Positions 1 to 11,277 of a stretch of DNA of 64,000 nucleotides are shown here, piece by piece. The notes below the pieces were generated by a model. It was not told the origin of the DNA. It ran no database searches and saw nothing but the letters and a program-made list of their open reading frames with translations. The stretch spans positions 13,063,652 to 13,127,651 of the forward strand of contig CM064655.1 in NCBI GenBank assembly GCA_032717465.1. The letters are read 5' to 3'. The position numbers and the translations under genes were made by a program. How positions within the stretch are numbered: the first letter of the stretch is position 1; every line of letters begins with the position of its first letter. The DNA comes from Coenobita brevimanus (Eukaryota; Arthropoda; Malacostraca; Decapoda; Coenobitidae).

Positions 1-262
1 CAAGCACCTGGACAATCTCTCTATCTTTCACCTCATCATTCGCTCCTCTTACATTCCATGTACTCATTACCAAGTCCTTTGTCCGGTCCTGGGTCGTCAT
101 CGTTTGGTCAGTCCTTGTCCGAGGCTTCTTGTTTGTTTTTTTAGTTAGTTGTTTTCCCGGGAGGGGCACTAACCCTCCGCCAACCCTTTTAGTCGCCTTT
201 TACGAAAAACAGGGATACTGGGGGAGTATTCTTGAAAACCCCTCTACCCCCAGGGGGTTCCT
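1..262 (-). mobile_element. RTE LINE, 5' end (cut by window edge)
   Basis: The complement reads the same 5' leader and start of the endonuclease ORF as the fuller RTE copies near 32.4-32.6 kb and 40.4 kb, including the run GGGTTAGTGCCCCTCCC and the KTNKKP-type leader codons. Only the 5' end lies in the window; the body continues to the left of base 1. The outermost part (about 197-262) carries a conserved block whose minus-strand core is AAGGCGACTAAAAGGG, resembling the central domain of an invertebrate SINE superfamily. The family assignment rests on similarity within the window. Confidence 0.8.
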
Positions 263-270
263 CAATTTCA

Positions 271-2104
271 CTAACTTGAGCCCGCTGTGTGTAACTTGTT
301 GTGGGCGTCTGTCTTCTTCTGTTTATTTCTTGCCTGTGCCTGTCTATAGAAACAGAAGAGTTTGTCGATACCAACCAGAACTTCCTTCGTTCTTAAACTA
401 CTCACTTCCTGTTCCTTCACCTCTTCCTTGAGCTCATCCATGGCAGCAAAGATCTTGCTTATTCTTGACATACACAGCTCTCTATTCCCCTCCATCACAC
501 TAGGCTGCTCAACTTGACTCCACCTGGCACCGGGCTCTGCGTCAGCCTTGTCTATCCGTCGCAACACTTCCTTGGGAGGCTGTTCCTCATTAGCAGTGTG
601 CACTTCTCGTATGTCCGCCAATGTAACGTCCTCGAAACCTGGTACAGGTTGTGCTGTTGTCAGTGTTGCTGCCTCAGCATCGGCCAGTGGTTGAATGGCC
701 GTCTCATGGGTCGTGCATAAGTGAGGCACGAGCATTCGCCATGCATGGTTCGCCGCTGCAGGTGTAATCTGGTGCCATGCTTGTAGGAGAAAGTTAACTG
801 CGTCCTTCACTGTAAAACGACACCAAAATGCCTCAACATTCATGTCACCTGTGGCGGGTCAGGATACAGCTGCTGGCGGAGATGGTACGGGAGCAGGTGC
901 CTCATCGAGGTCTTTGTCGTGATCTTCTTGTAGCGCATGAAGCCCCTCTTGTGTGTCGGTCTTCCTGCGTAGGTAGTCATACGCTTGTTTATGGTAGAAG
1001 TGCTTCACAGTGGTGATCAGTTCTTGATCCAGTGGCTGCACTAGTGACATCGTCTGGGGCGGCAGAAACACAACATGACAATCCTTGTGCAGATCTTCTA
1101 GGTATGGAGGGTGACAGTGCATTGTCCAACACAAGGATCATCTTAAATGGAATGCCAAGTTCCCGACACTTGGCCCTGGCATCGGGGACACAGTGCTTTG
1201 TTAACCAGTCTGCCATAATGTTCCAGGTCATCCAACCATTTGCAGACTTATACCAGTACACGCCACTTGCGTCCATGTTCGTGAGGTTTTTGTAGCACCT
1301 TTGGTGTGAAGCTGTGTGTACAACAACTGGCCTCATCTTGTGGCTCCCAGACAGGTTTACAGCGAACATTACCGACATCTTACACTTCTGGAGCTTGCGA
1401 CCAGGGGCTTGTTTCTGTTTTTTAGCGATGTAAGTTAATTTGGGCATGGCCTCATAGTATAATGGCGTTTCGTCAACGTTGTAGATCTGGTCCTTGGTGT
1501 ACTGTCCTTCAAGAAGCGCTCTAAATATCGCAGGATAGTCTCTCGCGGCCAGCTCGTCGGCAGAGGCACATTCACCAGACACTTTGATGTGACGGAGTTC
1601 CTTGCGCTTCAGAAAATGGTCCAGCCATCCAACTGATGCCTTGAAAGGTTTGTCCACTTTTAACATGCGAGATGCTGCTTTGTAAAAGAGCTGGGCTTGG
1701 TTCCGAATAAGTCTGCCATTCAGTGGAACACCTTCCTTCTTCCTCATTATGAAGGTGGCAAGATGCCGTTCCATTAGTATCATCGCACGATTTACCACCC
1801 GCTAACGGCCATCTAGGTCAGATGCACCATACTTCTTCACTAGAGCCCTTATGGCAACATGGTTCTTCCACACTGTCCTCACTGTTGATTCAGCCAGTCC
1901 CAGGGCTTTCCCGATGGCAGTATTTCCTTGTCCCTCCTCCTTCATCTTGATAATCTCTAACTTGGTTGCGTGCATCAGAAGTTTTTTAACTCTTGGGGCT
2001 GGAGCCATGGTGCAGTGAAGTACAGGCCAGGATGGAGCAGGAAAAAAAATGCCACATGTTGTACACGACAGGTTAACCGTAGAGAGCGGATCCGCACTGT
2101 GCAT
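271..2104 (-). pseudogene. Tigger/pogo-type (DDE_1) transposase, broken
   Basis: Minus-strand reading gives a pipsqueak/CENP-B-like N-terminal helix-turn-helix (1802-2104, TKLEIIKMKEEGQGNTAIGK), a CENP-B second DNA-binding segment, and a DDE_1 catalytic core with YNVDET, LVLDNA and QPLDQ, the three acidic positions of pogo transposases. A C-terminal tail continues to 271. The frame is broken three times: an in-frame TAG at 1802-1804, a frameshift just after LVLDNA near 1120-1130, and an in-frame TGA at 859-861. The length is otherwise close to a full Tigger transposase (about 600 codons). Terminal inverted repeats were not found, so the element ends are unknown. It is a dead copy; the domain assignment is firm, the subfamily is not. 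Confidence 0.85.
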
Positions 2105-2189
2105 GAGTCGGGACTGTTACGGTGCACCCGCCACCTTGTACCCCAAGCTGTGCAGTAGAATGCCTGGGAATTTCTGCGCATCAACATGA

Positions 2190-3140
2190 CGACACGTGAC
2201 GATGTACGCGTTGTGTGGGGGGGGGGGGTCGTGCACTAATAGAAAATGGCATTTTTGAGCCACTCCTTGCCTCTACCTTGCGTTCTGCGAGGTAAACTCA
2301 CGCATTCATGGTTTTTGGTTATGATTTTTGGTCACTCGTGCAATGTGATGTGATTTGTGTGAGCCTACTGTATATGTATTTGTTTAACCCCACCACACCA
2401 GGCTATAGTCACCGCAGCCATCCTCTCAGTACGGGCAATTTCCTGAAAATTGCTTGTTTTCAGACTTTAATATCTCGAAAAGTATAGCACTTAGGGAAAC
2501 AAATTAAGATCAGATTACTCACCAACTCTTCTTGCAAACGAAAGTATCCCCATATCTGTAGGTCGTTGCATAGATGTGTAATGACGTGAAGAAGAGAATT
2601 TGCAGCATGAGAGCAGGATGTGTTTACATATGTATCTGCCTGCGGTGCTGGCTATGGCTTTGCTCTCAACGTGATAACTTCTCCATTACTAGGTAAACTA
2701 GACACTGGTGTCCAAGGCATACCCTATGGCATTATCACTGAGCCCTTTCCGAGTATCCTTGGAAATAGGCTTGGCAGAGTTGGATGTGGCAAAAGCCTAT
2801 GTGAGGCAGGAATGGAATTAGATGAGAAGGTGTAAGAAAATATCGTCTTACACCTGGCAAGCTCACAGAGACAATTGAGGTAAGGTTGGCTAGGCTGGCG
2901 GGACTCTCCCCCTAGCTTTTGTTGATGAGATCAAGAGGCAGCCACTTCAAACTGTGGCACGAAAACAATTGCGGTTCCTACCGACACCTGGCGGGAACTT
3001 GGTGCCTATTGCTGTGAGTGTATACTGACACCCAGCTTTTAGGGGTTAGGCTAATATGTTAATGGTCATGTTTCAGAAATGAATTTACTTCATACAAGTA
3101 AGTTACCTCACTTTGACCATTAAAATAATGTATGAGGATG
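2190..3140. other. Unassigned non-coding stretch
   Basis: About 950 bases with no recognisable coding domain, RNA gene or repeat border. It contains a G run at 2217-2228. A 71-codon open frame at 2620-2835 has no family resemblance I can name and is probably chance. Confidence 0.5.
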
Positions 3141-3143
3141 TTC

Positions 3144-3145
<2 letters not shown>

Positions 3146-3177
<32 letters not shown>
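3146..3177. repeat. (CT)n microsatellite next to a dispersed repeat
   Basis: A pure CT run is followed by GAAGAAGGAACCAAAGGC. The same block recurs after the poly-T at 36781-36813, so this tract is probably the variable tail of a small dispersed repeat. Confidence 0.75.
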
Positions 3178-3178
<1 letters not shown>

Positions 3179-3470
3179 GTGCAGTGAAGAAGGAACCAAA
3201 GGCTTTGAAGACTGCAGAGTTGCCCTTTCCTGGGGGAAAAAAAGGAAAGGAACATTAATATGAATGTTCCTCATTTCTGTTGATGATCTTTTGTCTGTCT
3301 CACACAATCCCATTAACTCATATGCAGCTGAATTAATGCTTCATAGTTCCTTTATACATAACCACCAATTCACAGAGCTTGATATTTTAAACTCAGCACA
3401 GCAGTCTTCATAAATCAAGACTTACCGGTACCTAAGATCATTGAATGGGGACAAAATAACATTATCTTGT

Positions 3471-3545
3471 TTAACCCGTGGATTGCGCAGTTACCTTTTT
3501 TTACCTGCTGATTGCACAGTTACCTTTTTTTATCCCACCCATTGG
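3471..3545. repeat. Short tandem duplication
   Basis: Two imperfect copies of a ~35-base unit (gattg-c-cagttacctttttt) lie side by side. Its complement-like sequence appears again near 8757-8775. Confidence 0.55.
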
Positions 3546-3616
3546 TGAGCAAAAAATGAAAAAAAAAAAATATATTATTATAAACATGAAGATAAACATC
3601 CCAGGCATCATCTGGT

Positions 3617-3623
<7 letters not shown>

Positions 3624-3662
<39 letters not shown>
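3624..3662. repeat. (CT)n microsatellite at the mariner insertion point
   Basis: An uninterrupted CT run ends two bases before the TA target of the mariner element. The paralogous sequence at about 8585 has only a short ATCTC here. Confidence 0.85.
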
Positions 3663-3665
<3 letters not shown>

Positions 3666-5052
3666 CAGTGCTCGTCAGAAGTATTCAGCGATGTCCGCCG
3701 GGCGCGCAATACTTATGGCCCAAAAAGAATCACCCCATTTTTGGGGGTAAGAATTGAGCCACAAGTTTGAGCTCCGAGCATGACGTCACGGTAGCCTGAG
3801 GCCTTCTGACGCGCTGGTTGGTTCCCGCCTCAGTTGCCCACGGGCTGCCTGAGAGAGAGGAACTCCGCCGAGTGTCCCTCTCAAATTGCGCCATTTTTTA
3901 CCGAGTGTCCCGCAGTGTTTTGGCCTTCAAAACTTTGTTATGGCACCTATCCGTGAACTATCGAGTGAAATCATATCCCAGATCATTGCTCTAAAGGAGG
4001 CAGGCCACCAAACAAAGGAAATTAGTGAATTGGTTGGTGTGGGACGATCGACAGTGCGTCGTTGGTGTGCGCGGTTTCGGGAGGAAAACAGTGGTGAAGT
4101 TCCCACAAAGAAACCGAGGTCTGGTAGGCCTAGGAAAACTTCCCCAAGGTCTGTTAATGTTTTAAAACGTGCAGTGGAGTTTAATCCTTGTGTGAGTGCA
4201 AGGAAAATTAAGGAGAGCAACCCAGAAGTGTTTGGTGAGGTGTCAGTGAGAACAGTGTCTCGTAGGGTGCATGAGCTTGGTTACACAAGTCACAGGCCTG
4301 TGAAAAAGCCTCTTCTCTCTAGCAGCCAGAGAATTCGTAGGCTTGCCTTTGCTAATAAATATCTAAATTGGGGTGAGGAGCAATGGTTGTCAGTGTTGTG
4401 GTCTGATGAGGCAACGTTTAGTGTTACCTGTAACAGAGGAGCATGCAAAGGTAGTGACCCACTTGACCCACGGTATGTAGAAAGCACAGTTAAACATCCT
4501 GATTCACTCATGGTATGGGGTTGTTTTTCAGGGAAGGGTTTGGGGAAGCTTGTTGTACTTCCCAAGAACCTCAGAGTGAATCAGGATGTTTACCTGGAGC
4601 TTCTGTGTGATCATTTACCAGACTCCTTCGAGCTAACAGGTGCACGAGTGTTTCAGCAGGACGGTGCACCTGCTCACAAGGCCAAATCGGTCACCAATTG
4701 GCTTCGTGACTGCGAGGTATCATTCATGACAGACTGGCCAGGAAATAGCCCAGACCTCAACCCGATTGAAAACCTCTGGTACCTCGTAAAGAAGAGTCTC
4801 CAAGGGAAGGACGTGAGCTCTCTGCCTAAGCTGGAAGCCGCCATTCGTGACTCCTGGGACAAAATACCCCTCCAGCACCTCAGGAGCCTCGCCCTTTCAC
4901 TTCCAAGACGTCTCAGGTCCGTGAAGAAACGTAAAGGCTACCCTACGAAGCACTAAAGGTAAATAAAATGCATTATTTATATGTTTTTTCAATGTTGAAA
5001 GGTTTGTTTCTCAGGAGGGACGCAGGGCGCCCCATACTTCTGACGAGCACTG
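3666..5052 (+). mobile_element. Complete Tc1/mariner element with TIRs and TA duplication
   Basis: The left end CAGTGCTCGTCAGAAGTAT (3666-3684) is matched exactly, inverted, at 5034-5052. TA target duplications sit at 3664-3665 and 5053-5054. Length is 1387 bp, the usual size for the superfamily. A single uninterrupted transposase frame fills most of the interior. No decay is visible, which suggests a recent insertion that may still be able to move. It went in beside a CT microsatellite inside an older dispersed repeat. Confidence 0.95.
3940..4956 (+). CDS. Tc1/mariner-family transposase, intact, DD35E-like spacing
   Basis: The 338-codon frame from the ATG at 3940 starts MAPIREL. An in-frame upstream ATG at 3886 would add 18 residues, but Tc1 family length and the start of the HTH favour 3940. 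The N-terminal half holds paired helix-turn-helix motifs (about residues 5-45 and 80-120) separated by a GRPRK AT-hook-like basic motif. The catalytic core shows LWSDEATF (D156), FQQDGAPAHK (D241) and NPIENLW (E277). There are 35 residues between the second Asp and the Glu, one more than in canonical Tc1 (DD34E). The protein would bind the flanking TIRs and carry out cut-and-paste at TA. No stop or frameshift is present. The family is certain; activity is inferred only from intactness. Confidence 0.95.
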   Translation: MAPIRELSSEIISQIIALKEAGHQTKEISELVGVGRSTVRRWCARFREENSGEVPTKKPRSGRPRKTSPRSVNVLKRAVEFNPCVSARKIKESNPEVFGEVSVRTVSRRVHELGYTSHRPVKKPLLSSSQRIRRLAFANKYLNWGEEQWLSVLWSDEATFSVTCNRGACKGSDPLDPRYVESTVKHPDSLMVWGCFSGKGLGKLVVLPKNLRVNQDVYLELLCDHLPDSFELTGARVFQQDGAPAHKAKSVTNWLRDCEVSFMTDWPGNSPDLNPIENLWYLVKKSLQGKDVSSLPKLEAAIRDSWDKIPLQHLRSLALSLPRRLRSVKKRKGYPTKH

Positions 5053-5094
5053 TATAGTGCCATGCATCAATTTGGGTAGGGGTGTAGTGAAAAA

Positions 5095-5098
<4 letters not shown>

Positions 5099-5132
<34 letters not shown>
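5099..5132. repeat. Poly-T tract
   Basis: A run of about 33 T separates the mariner flank from the 3' end of the next RTE LINE. Confidence 0.85.
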
Positions 5133-5152
5133 CTCCCCTGTCAATTTATTGC

Positions 5153-7473
5153 CAGATGCCTCAGTCCAGTAAGGGGTGGCCAGAAAAAAATTGCCTCCAT
5201 GTCACCATGTTCCCCGCCATTTCACTGCCGTGCTCCCAGCTCACACACCCCTCTCTCATATACCTTTCCACTCCATCCCTCCATCTCATCTTTGGCCTCA
5301 TCCTCCCTCTCCTCCCCTCCACCTCACTCACATACACTTTTCTCATCAGTCTCTTACTCTCCATCCTCTCCACATGGCCAAACCACCTCAGTGTGTTTCT
5401 CCTAATGCTTCCTATCACATCCACATCCACACCCCAACACTCTTTTACATCCTCATTTGTCAGTCTGTCCCTCCATGTGACTCTACATGCTTCTCTCAAA
5501 TAACTCATTTCCATTGCTCTCACTCTTCACTTCTGTCCCTCCAACAAGGTCCAAGCTTCACTTCCATACGTTAGAGTTGGTATCACAATACTGTCATGTA
5601 GTAAATTTTTCACTTCCATGCTGACTTCCCTGTTTCTTATCACTGCTTTCAAGGAACCAGCAACCTATCTTCCTTGTGGTACCCTTTCAAGCACTTCACC
5701 CTCCAAACTTCCATCCTTACTCTTCACACTACCCAGGTACTTAAACGCACTCACATCTTCCATTTCCTCCTCATCCAACCTCACTGTACATTCACTGACT
5801 TCACTTCTCTAGAAGATCATAACTTTACTCTTCCCTACACTCACCTTTAGATTCCGTTTTTTACACACTCTCCCAAACTCATCCACCAAGCCTTGCAGCT
5901 CCCCTTCGTCTTCACTTAACAATACAGTATCATCTGCAGACAACAGTACAGGGAGTTTCCAAATGTTGCCCTCTCTCATTAGGGCTGCTTCAACATCCAC
6001 TGCCCTACACTGCCTCTTTTATAACCCGATCCATGAACAGATTGAGCAACCATGGAGACATGACACATCCCTGCATCAGTCCAACATTCAAATAGAAAAA
6101 TTCACTCATTTCACTATGCACATCCACTGCTGCCTTAGCACCCCCATACATACTCTTCACAGCATTCAGCAACTTCCCATCTGCTCCATATATTCTTAAT
6201 ACTTTCCACAATCCTTGTCTATCCACCCTGTCATATGCTTTCTCCAAGTCCATGAAAGCCGCATACAACTTCTTTCCCTTTTCTAGAAACTTTTCCACTA
6301 AAGATCTAAGAATGAATATCTGATCTACACAACATCTTCCCTTCCGAAAACCTCCCTGTTCTTCTCCAACGAGTTCCCCTGTTGTTTCTCTAACTCTGTC
6401 AGTAAGTATTCTACCAAATACTTTTCTTATTACACTAAGATGACAAATACTTCTTTGATTACCTCACACTTCTTTTCCCCTTTTTCCTTTGTACAAGGGA
6501 ATTATACTGTACCTGACTTCTAATCCTCCGAGACAATCTTCCTCCCAGGCCAATCTGCACATCTTCCACATCCATTCTACTACTATCTTTCCCCCATGCT
6601 TGGCATTTCACCACACACTCCATCAATTCCTGGGGCTTTCCCCAATTTGACTTTCTTCATTGCTTCCACAACTTCCATCGTACTGATTTCTTCCTCTCTT
6701 CTCACATCCCTCCTTCTCCCAGCCATTCCCCAGCCACTTATAGTCGCAGTATTTCATTCTGTATGTTCAACAATTCCATAAAGTGTTCTCTCCATCTGCT
6801 CACTTTTTCTCCCTTCTCCACCAGTAATCTATCATTTTTATCTTTCCACACCCCAACTAACGTCATTGTCACCCTGTCTTAACTCTCTTTACCTCTTTCC
6901 AGAACATTTTCTTACATTCCCTCCACTTGACACTCAAATTCGTTCCAAATTCCTCATCCAGTCTCTTCTCCTCTCTCTTACTAATCATTTCACCTCTCTC
7001 TTCCTCTCTACATATAACTCTTTCTTCCATCTCTCAACTTCTACCGTGCCCCTGTTTCTCATCCACTCACTATATGCTTTCTTCTTTTGTGCCACAGCCT
7101 GTTTTCACCTCTTCATTCCACCATGCTGTTCCCTGCATTCCCTTTCATCTTCTCTTCACCCCACACATCACCTCACATGTCGCACAGATTTCTTCTGTGA
7201 ATATCTTGCACACACCTTCCACGTCCCCCATCTGCTCCAATCCATATTTACCCAATCACTCCTTCACTTCTCTCTTATTTTCTGCCTTTTTGTCATCCCC
7301 TTGTAACCTTTCCACTCTCTTTGCATATACTACTTCCTCCCGTCCTTCCCTTCTACTGTTTCTCCATTTCACTTGGACCTTGATTCCCACCACTACCAAG
7401 TGGTAGTCAGAAAGTCCACTACCCTATCCTCTATGTGCTCTTGCATCCATTACACACCTTCTCATCCTATCAT

Positions 7474-7545
<72 letters not shown>

Positions 7546-8310
7546 AGTCATTGTCTTCTGTTCATTCAGTTCACCACCCACCCTTCCCAGCATTCGCCAT
7601 GTATACCCTTGGATCATACTGTGCCTGAAAAGGGTATTGGCTATAACCCCCCCTACCCCCCAGCACAAATGTCCACTGAAGCACTGCTATTCTCATCTAT
7701 CTCAGCAGGCACACCCCACTCACCAACTACTCCATCCCCATTCACATTCCTTATTTTACCATCCATATCGCCAATCAAAAACACTCTCTCATTCCTTTCA
7801 GACTTTTCCATGCACGCTTCCACATTTGTCCAGAACTCTTCTGTCACTCTGCTTGCACGATGTTGCATTGGCGCATACACGCACACAATTACCCACATTT
7901 GTAGTCCAACTTTCAATCTTACCCACACAATCCTTGAGCCAACTGATCTGTACTCTCTTATATTCTCCTTCCATCTGTTACTTACAACAATACACACTCC
8001 TTCTTTTGCCCTCTCATTCTTACCTACTCCCACACATATACCCCATCCATACTCTAATTCTCTCACACTGTCACCTTCCTATTTAGTTTCAGTTAATCCA
8101 CATACATCCACTTTTGCACCCCCAAACACCTGGACAGTCTCTCTTTCATTCACATCATTTGCACTCCTTACATTCCACATCGCCATCCATATCATGTCCT
8201 TTGTTCGGTCCTTAGTTGTCACTTTTTGGTCAGTCCTGGTTCAAGGCTTCTTGTTCGTAGTTTTAGTTAGTTGTTTTCCGGGGAGGGGCACTAACCCTCC
8301 GCCAACCCAC
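5153..8310 (-). mobile_element. RTE LINE, near full length, heavily decayed
   Basis: The minus strand reads 5' leader, then an APE-type endonuclease (pieces at 7653-8066 with LIGDMDGK), a reverse transcriptase (6005-6298 with AFMDLEKAYDRVDRQGLW and the MSPWL segment; catalytic box as SADD near 5930-5940) and the C-terminal RWFGHVERM region at 5161-5523. Many stops and frameshifts break it into short frames, so it is much older than the copies near 26, 30 and 42 kb. A (CA)n at 7475-7542 has expanded at a site where other copies have only a few CA units. The start near 8310 lacks the SINE-like domain seen in two other copies. Confidence 0.88.
7475..7542. repeat. (CA)n microsatellite inside RTE
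   Basis: A pure CA run of about 34 units. The related RTE copies at 31.8 and 41.1 kb have only four to five units at the same codons, so it expanded after insertion. Confidence 0.9.
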
Positions 8311-8429
8311 TTGTTGACACGTAGGGAACACGTGTTGGTTGGTTATAAGGATACCACCCAGTGTTGTAAATGCTTTCCTGGTTTACATTTGGCTTGCCAC
8401 TGCATGTAGAGCTACCCGAAAAACAGAGT

Positions 8430-8660
8430 ACCACTACACTAAGTGGGTTGATGGTGGGCGCCCCCACCTACCACTATATAATCTGAATATGTTTATTATA
8501 TATATATATATATATATATATCTATGCTTATTATAAACTTGAAAATAAATATCCAGGGCATCATCTGGTGAAAAGAAAAAAAAAAATCTCTTTCCGTCTT
8601 TGCTTAGCATCATGCATAAGTTTGCATAGGGGTGGAGTAGCTAGCAGTGATGCACAGCCA
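8430..8660. repeat. Paralogue of the mariner target repeat (empty-site copy)
   Basis: The segment GGCATCATCTGGTGAAAA, then ATCTC, then CATGCATAAGTTTGCATAGG parallels 3600-3650 joined to 5055-5090, with no mariner between. An AT microsatellite (8497-8521) precedes it, where the 3.5-kb copy has a shorter AT run. Confidence 0.7.
8497..8521. repeat. (TA)n microsatellite
   Basis: About 12 TA units within the dispersed repeat copy. Confidence 0.85.
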
Positions 8661-10030
8661 TTGAAAGGTTAGCATAGCCTGAGCTGTGGCTTGCTACGCG
8701 ACACTTCCCAGCCTGAGCTGTGGCTTGCAACGCAACGCTTCCCAGCCTGAGTTGTGGTTTGCAATCCACGGGTTAATGCTAGGAAAACCAAATAGAGTAA
8801 ACACTTTCATATCTGTTGCTGCATAACCCGTCATGTGTCATTATCCATTACAAGTTTTTGATGCTACAAAGAAGAAAATTATTTTTGCTGTTATACATGG
8901 GATCAGCTTGGTAGCATTCCCCTGCATCATCCTCATCATTCACTCATCAGGAAAAATTGCAACACCCTCATATTTGTGTAAAAATTTCATTCCACTTGCA
9001 TCTCCACCACTGAGTGAGAGAGAGAGCAAAACCATTCTTCTAGCAGCTGGATAGAGGCCAAAATCGCCTTCCTGAACCTTGGTAAACATCTGTCAGCAAA
9101 TGTGTGAGGGATGCATTTTTCTTGTGTATTTCCTCTTTACTGACGGAGGGGCTCGGGGACGGGTATTGTTTTCACTCGGTTTGTCTGTTTGTCTGTCTGT
9201 CTGTTAACAACTTAACGTGAAAGCTACCACAGAACTGCGATTTTTACTGTAATTACAGGGATGATGGGCTATGACCTTCTAATCACCTGATTAAATTTTG
9301 GGCCAAACTGGGCCAAGTCCTAGGCTATAGGCACAAAAAAATGTTTAAGAAGTTTTTTTTTTTTTTTTTTTTTTTCCCACCACAACTCCTTTCAAATCCG
9401 TCATATCGATATGAAACCAAAATCTAAAGGTGCATCTTTCAAATCTGCATCCTATAACATGCCATATTACATCAGGGGGTCACCCTCCAAGTTAGCCATA
9501 GGGGATCGATGTCAGGTGAGTTGGGCCTAGAATTTCAGATGAACATAAAATTGTCATTATTCACCCGATTTACTCCAAATTTGATGCGTGACAACTTTGA
9601 CTGTTTATCCTGTTGTGTTTATATGTCAGCGCCAAAATGACTTCCGGGGTCAGGTTTGCTGTGCTTGGCACCACATCTTGTTTTCTTTTATAACCTTTGG
9701 ATGTGACTCAAAAATGAATAAGAAAGAGGAATGGAAGTAACAGGAGGAGGGAAGGAAAGTGAGAGAAATTGTTATGCTTAATAAGTTAGCTGGAGAGAAG
9801 AAGTAATGCTTTATGTCAGCTGCGCATAGGCCAAAGTCACCTGCAGCTGCTGAAGTAAGGATTGTCTCCTCACTGATCAGGGGATGCAGATTTGGTTTTT
9901 CCTCATTTGATTTTCTCTCTCTCTGTTGCTTTCATTTATATCCATTGGATGCAACTGGAAAAGTAGGAGAAAAATAGAGAGGGGGCGAGGGAGAGAAGAC
10001 AGATTATGTCATGGTCTCTCAACATGAGCA
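8661..10030. other. Non-coding, with an old (TCTG)n-led repeat
   Basis: No coding domain is recognised. Around 9178-9205 a TTTGTCTGTCTGTCTG tract leads into a moderately conserved non-coding segment to about 9670, similar in style to the (TG)n-led composite repeat at 11.2 kb but with different sequence. A poly-T lies at about 9352-9375. Confidence 0.45.
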
Positions 10031-10031
10031 T

Positions 10032-10157
10032 TTCTATCTATCTATCTATTGCCAGATGCCTCAATCCCATTCTGGGTGGCCACAAACAAATCGCCTCCAC
10101 GTCGCCCTGTCCTCCGCCATTTCAATGCCCCACTTCCAACTCACACCCCCCTCTCTG
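10032..10157 (-). mobile_element. RTE LINE 3'-end fragment
   Basis: A (TCTA)n tail followed by the complement of the RTE C-terminal codons (GHPKRD end region) covers only about 105 bases of the element. It is a strongly 5'-truncated insertion. Confidence 0.85.
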
Positions 10158-10581
10158 AGCTTTAATTATTGCATATCGTATCCCTCCATACACAGGACTG
10201 GTTTGGATGGTATCCGTAGTTTGACAGATGAATGAATAAACTGGTTAGGCTACTGTACAAGCACATACAGTACTGGGTAGGTGTGGAGGGTCTGCTGTAT
10301 GTGTATTTTAGATGTAGGTAACCCGTATTGTGTAAAATTGCTTTACATAACATTATAGATATAAGTTGGTGGTCTTCAGACATCAAACCCCCCTTTTCCC
10401 TTAGGTTATATACAGCCAGGCTTCACTATATGTTTGTTTACAGTGTAATAAAGTGGTAGAATGATGAGCTAAAGTTGATACCCAGTTTTGCAGTAATGAT
10501 GATGAGATGATCACAAACTCACTAGAACAATACTGTCCTGTAATTCTTGTGGCCACATGTGATAATCATGTGCCTAGACAG

Positions 10582-11037
10582 TGCCTCCTGTGTAAGCTGA
10601 CAGTTGCTGTTTGAGCCAAGATGGTCACCCACTGTTTACTGTTGCTGTGATTGTCTCCCTTTTGTTCCATTTCATGTGTGCAAGGCCATTAAAACACCAT
10701 TGCTATCATTAGATAGTAGTGCAAGTGTGTAACAAGTAGTGCAGTGTGTGATAGTGAAGTGCTGACTTCTTTTACTGAAACTTGTGATTTGGAACCTGTG
10801 TCTCCTGCACAAGCCAACAGTCAGCTGTAGGAGCCAAGATGGCCTCTCAGTATTTATGTTCGCTGTGGCCATCTCCCTTTCGTTCCAGTTTGTGCATGCA
10901 GAGCCATTGAGACACCACTGCAATCGCCAACAATACATGTAGTAGAGGTGTGTAACAAATAGTGCAGTGTGCGATATTAAGTGATGTGATAACTTTCTGT
11001 GTGTGAAACACTGGAACTTGTGACTTGAAAATCGTGT
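10582..11037. repeat. Diverged tandem duplication, unit ~220-230 bp
   Basis: Two adjacent units share GAGCCAAGATGG, ATCTCCCTTT/GTCTCCCTTTTGTTCCA, GTGTGTAACAA-TAGTGCAGTGTG and the closing ACTTGTGA blocks. No protein is evident. Confidence 0.65.
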
Positions 11038-11189
11038 CTGGCAAGGATGCTACCACTAGTGGACAGCGTGGTGCCACTGAGGGCGCTGAGGGTAAGCCTA
11101 AAAGGGTAAGGGTTTTTGATATTTTAGGTTACATGGTCATAGGACTCCTCCCTGTCACCATTGAACCCATATTATTATTGCCCTTATTT

Positions 11190-11219
11190 ACAGGGTGGAG
11201 CAATAATGTTTTTGTCTGC

Positions 11220-11277
<58 letters not shown>

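Noticed and set aside
7373..8409. Long plus-strand open frames rich in Ser/Thr/His/Pro across RTE copies (also 29476-30678, 30843-31730, 41242-42156 minus)
   Set aside because: They are antisense shadows of the Glu/Arg/Gly-rich RTE ORF on the other strand; the sense strand carries all the RT and endonuclease motifs.
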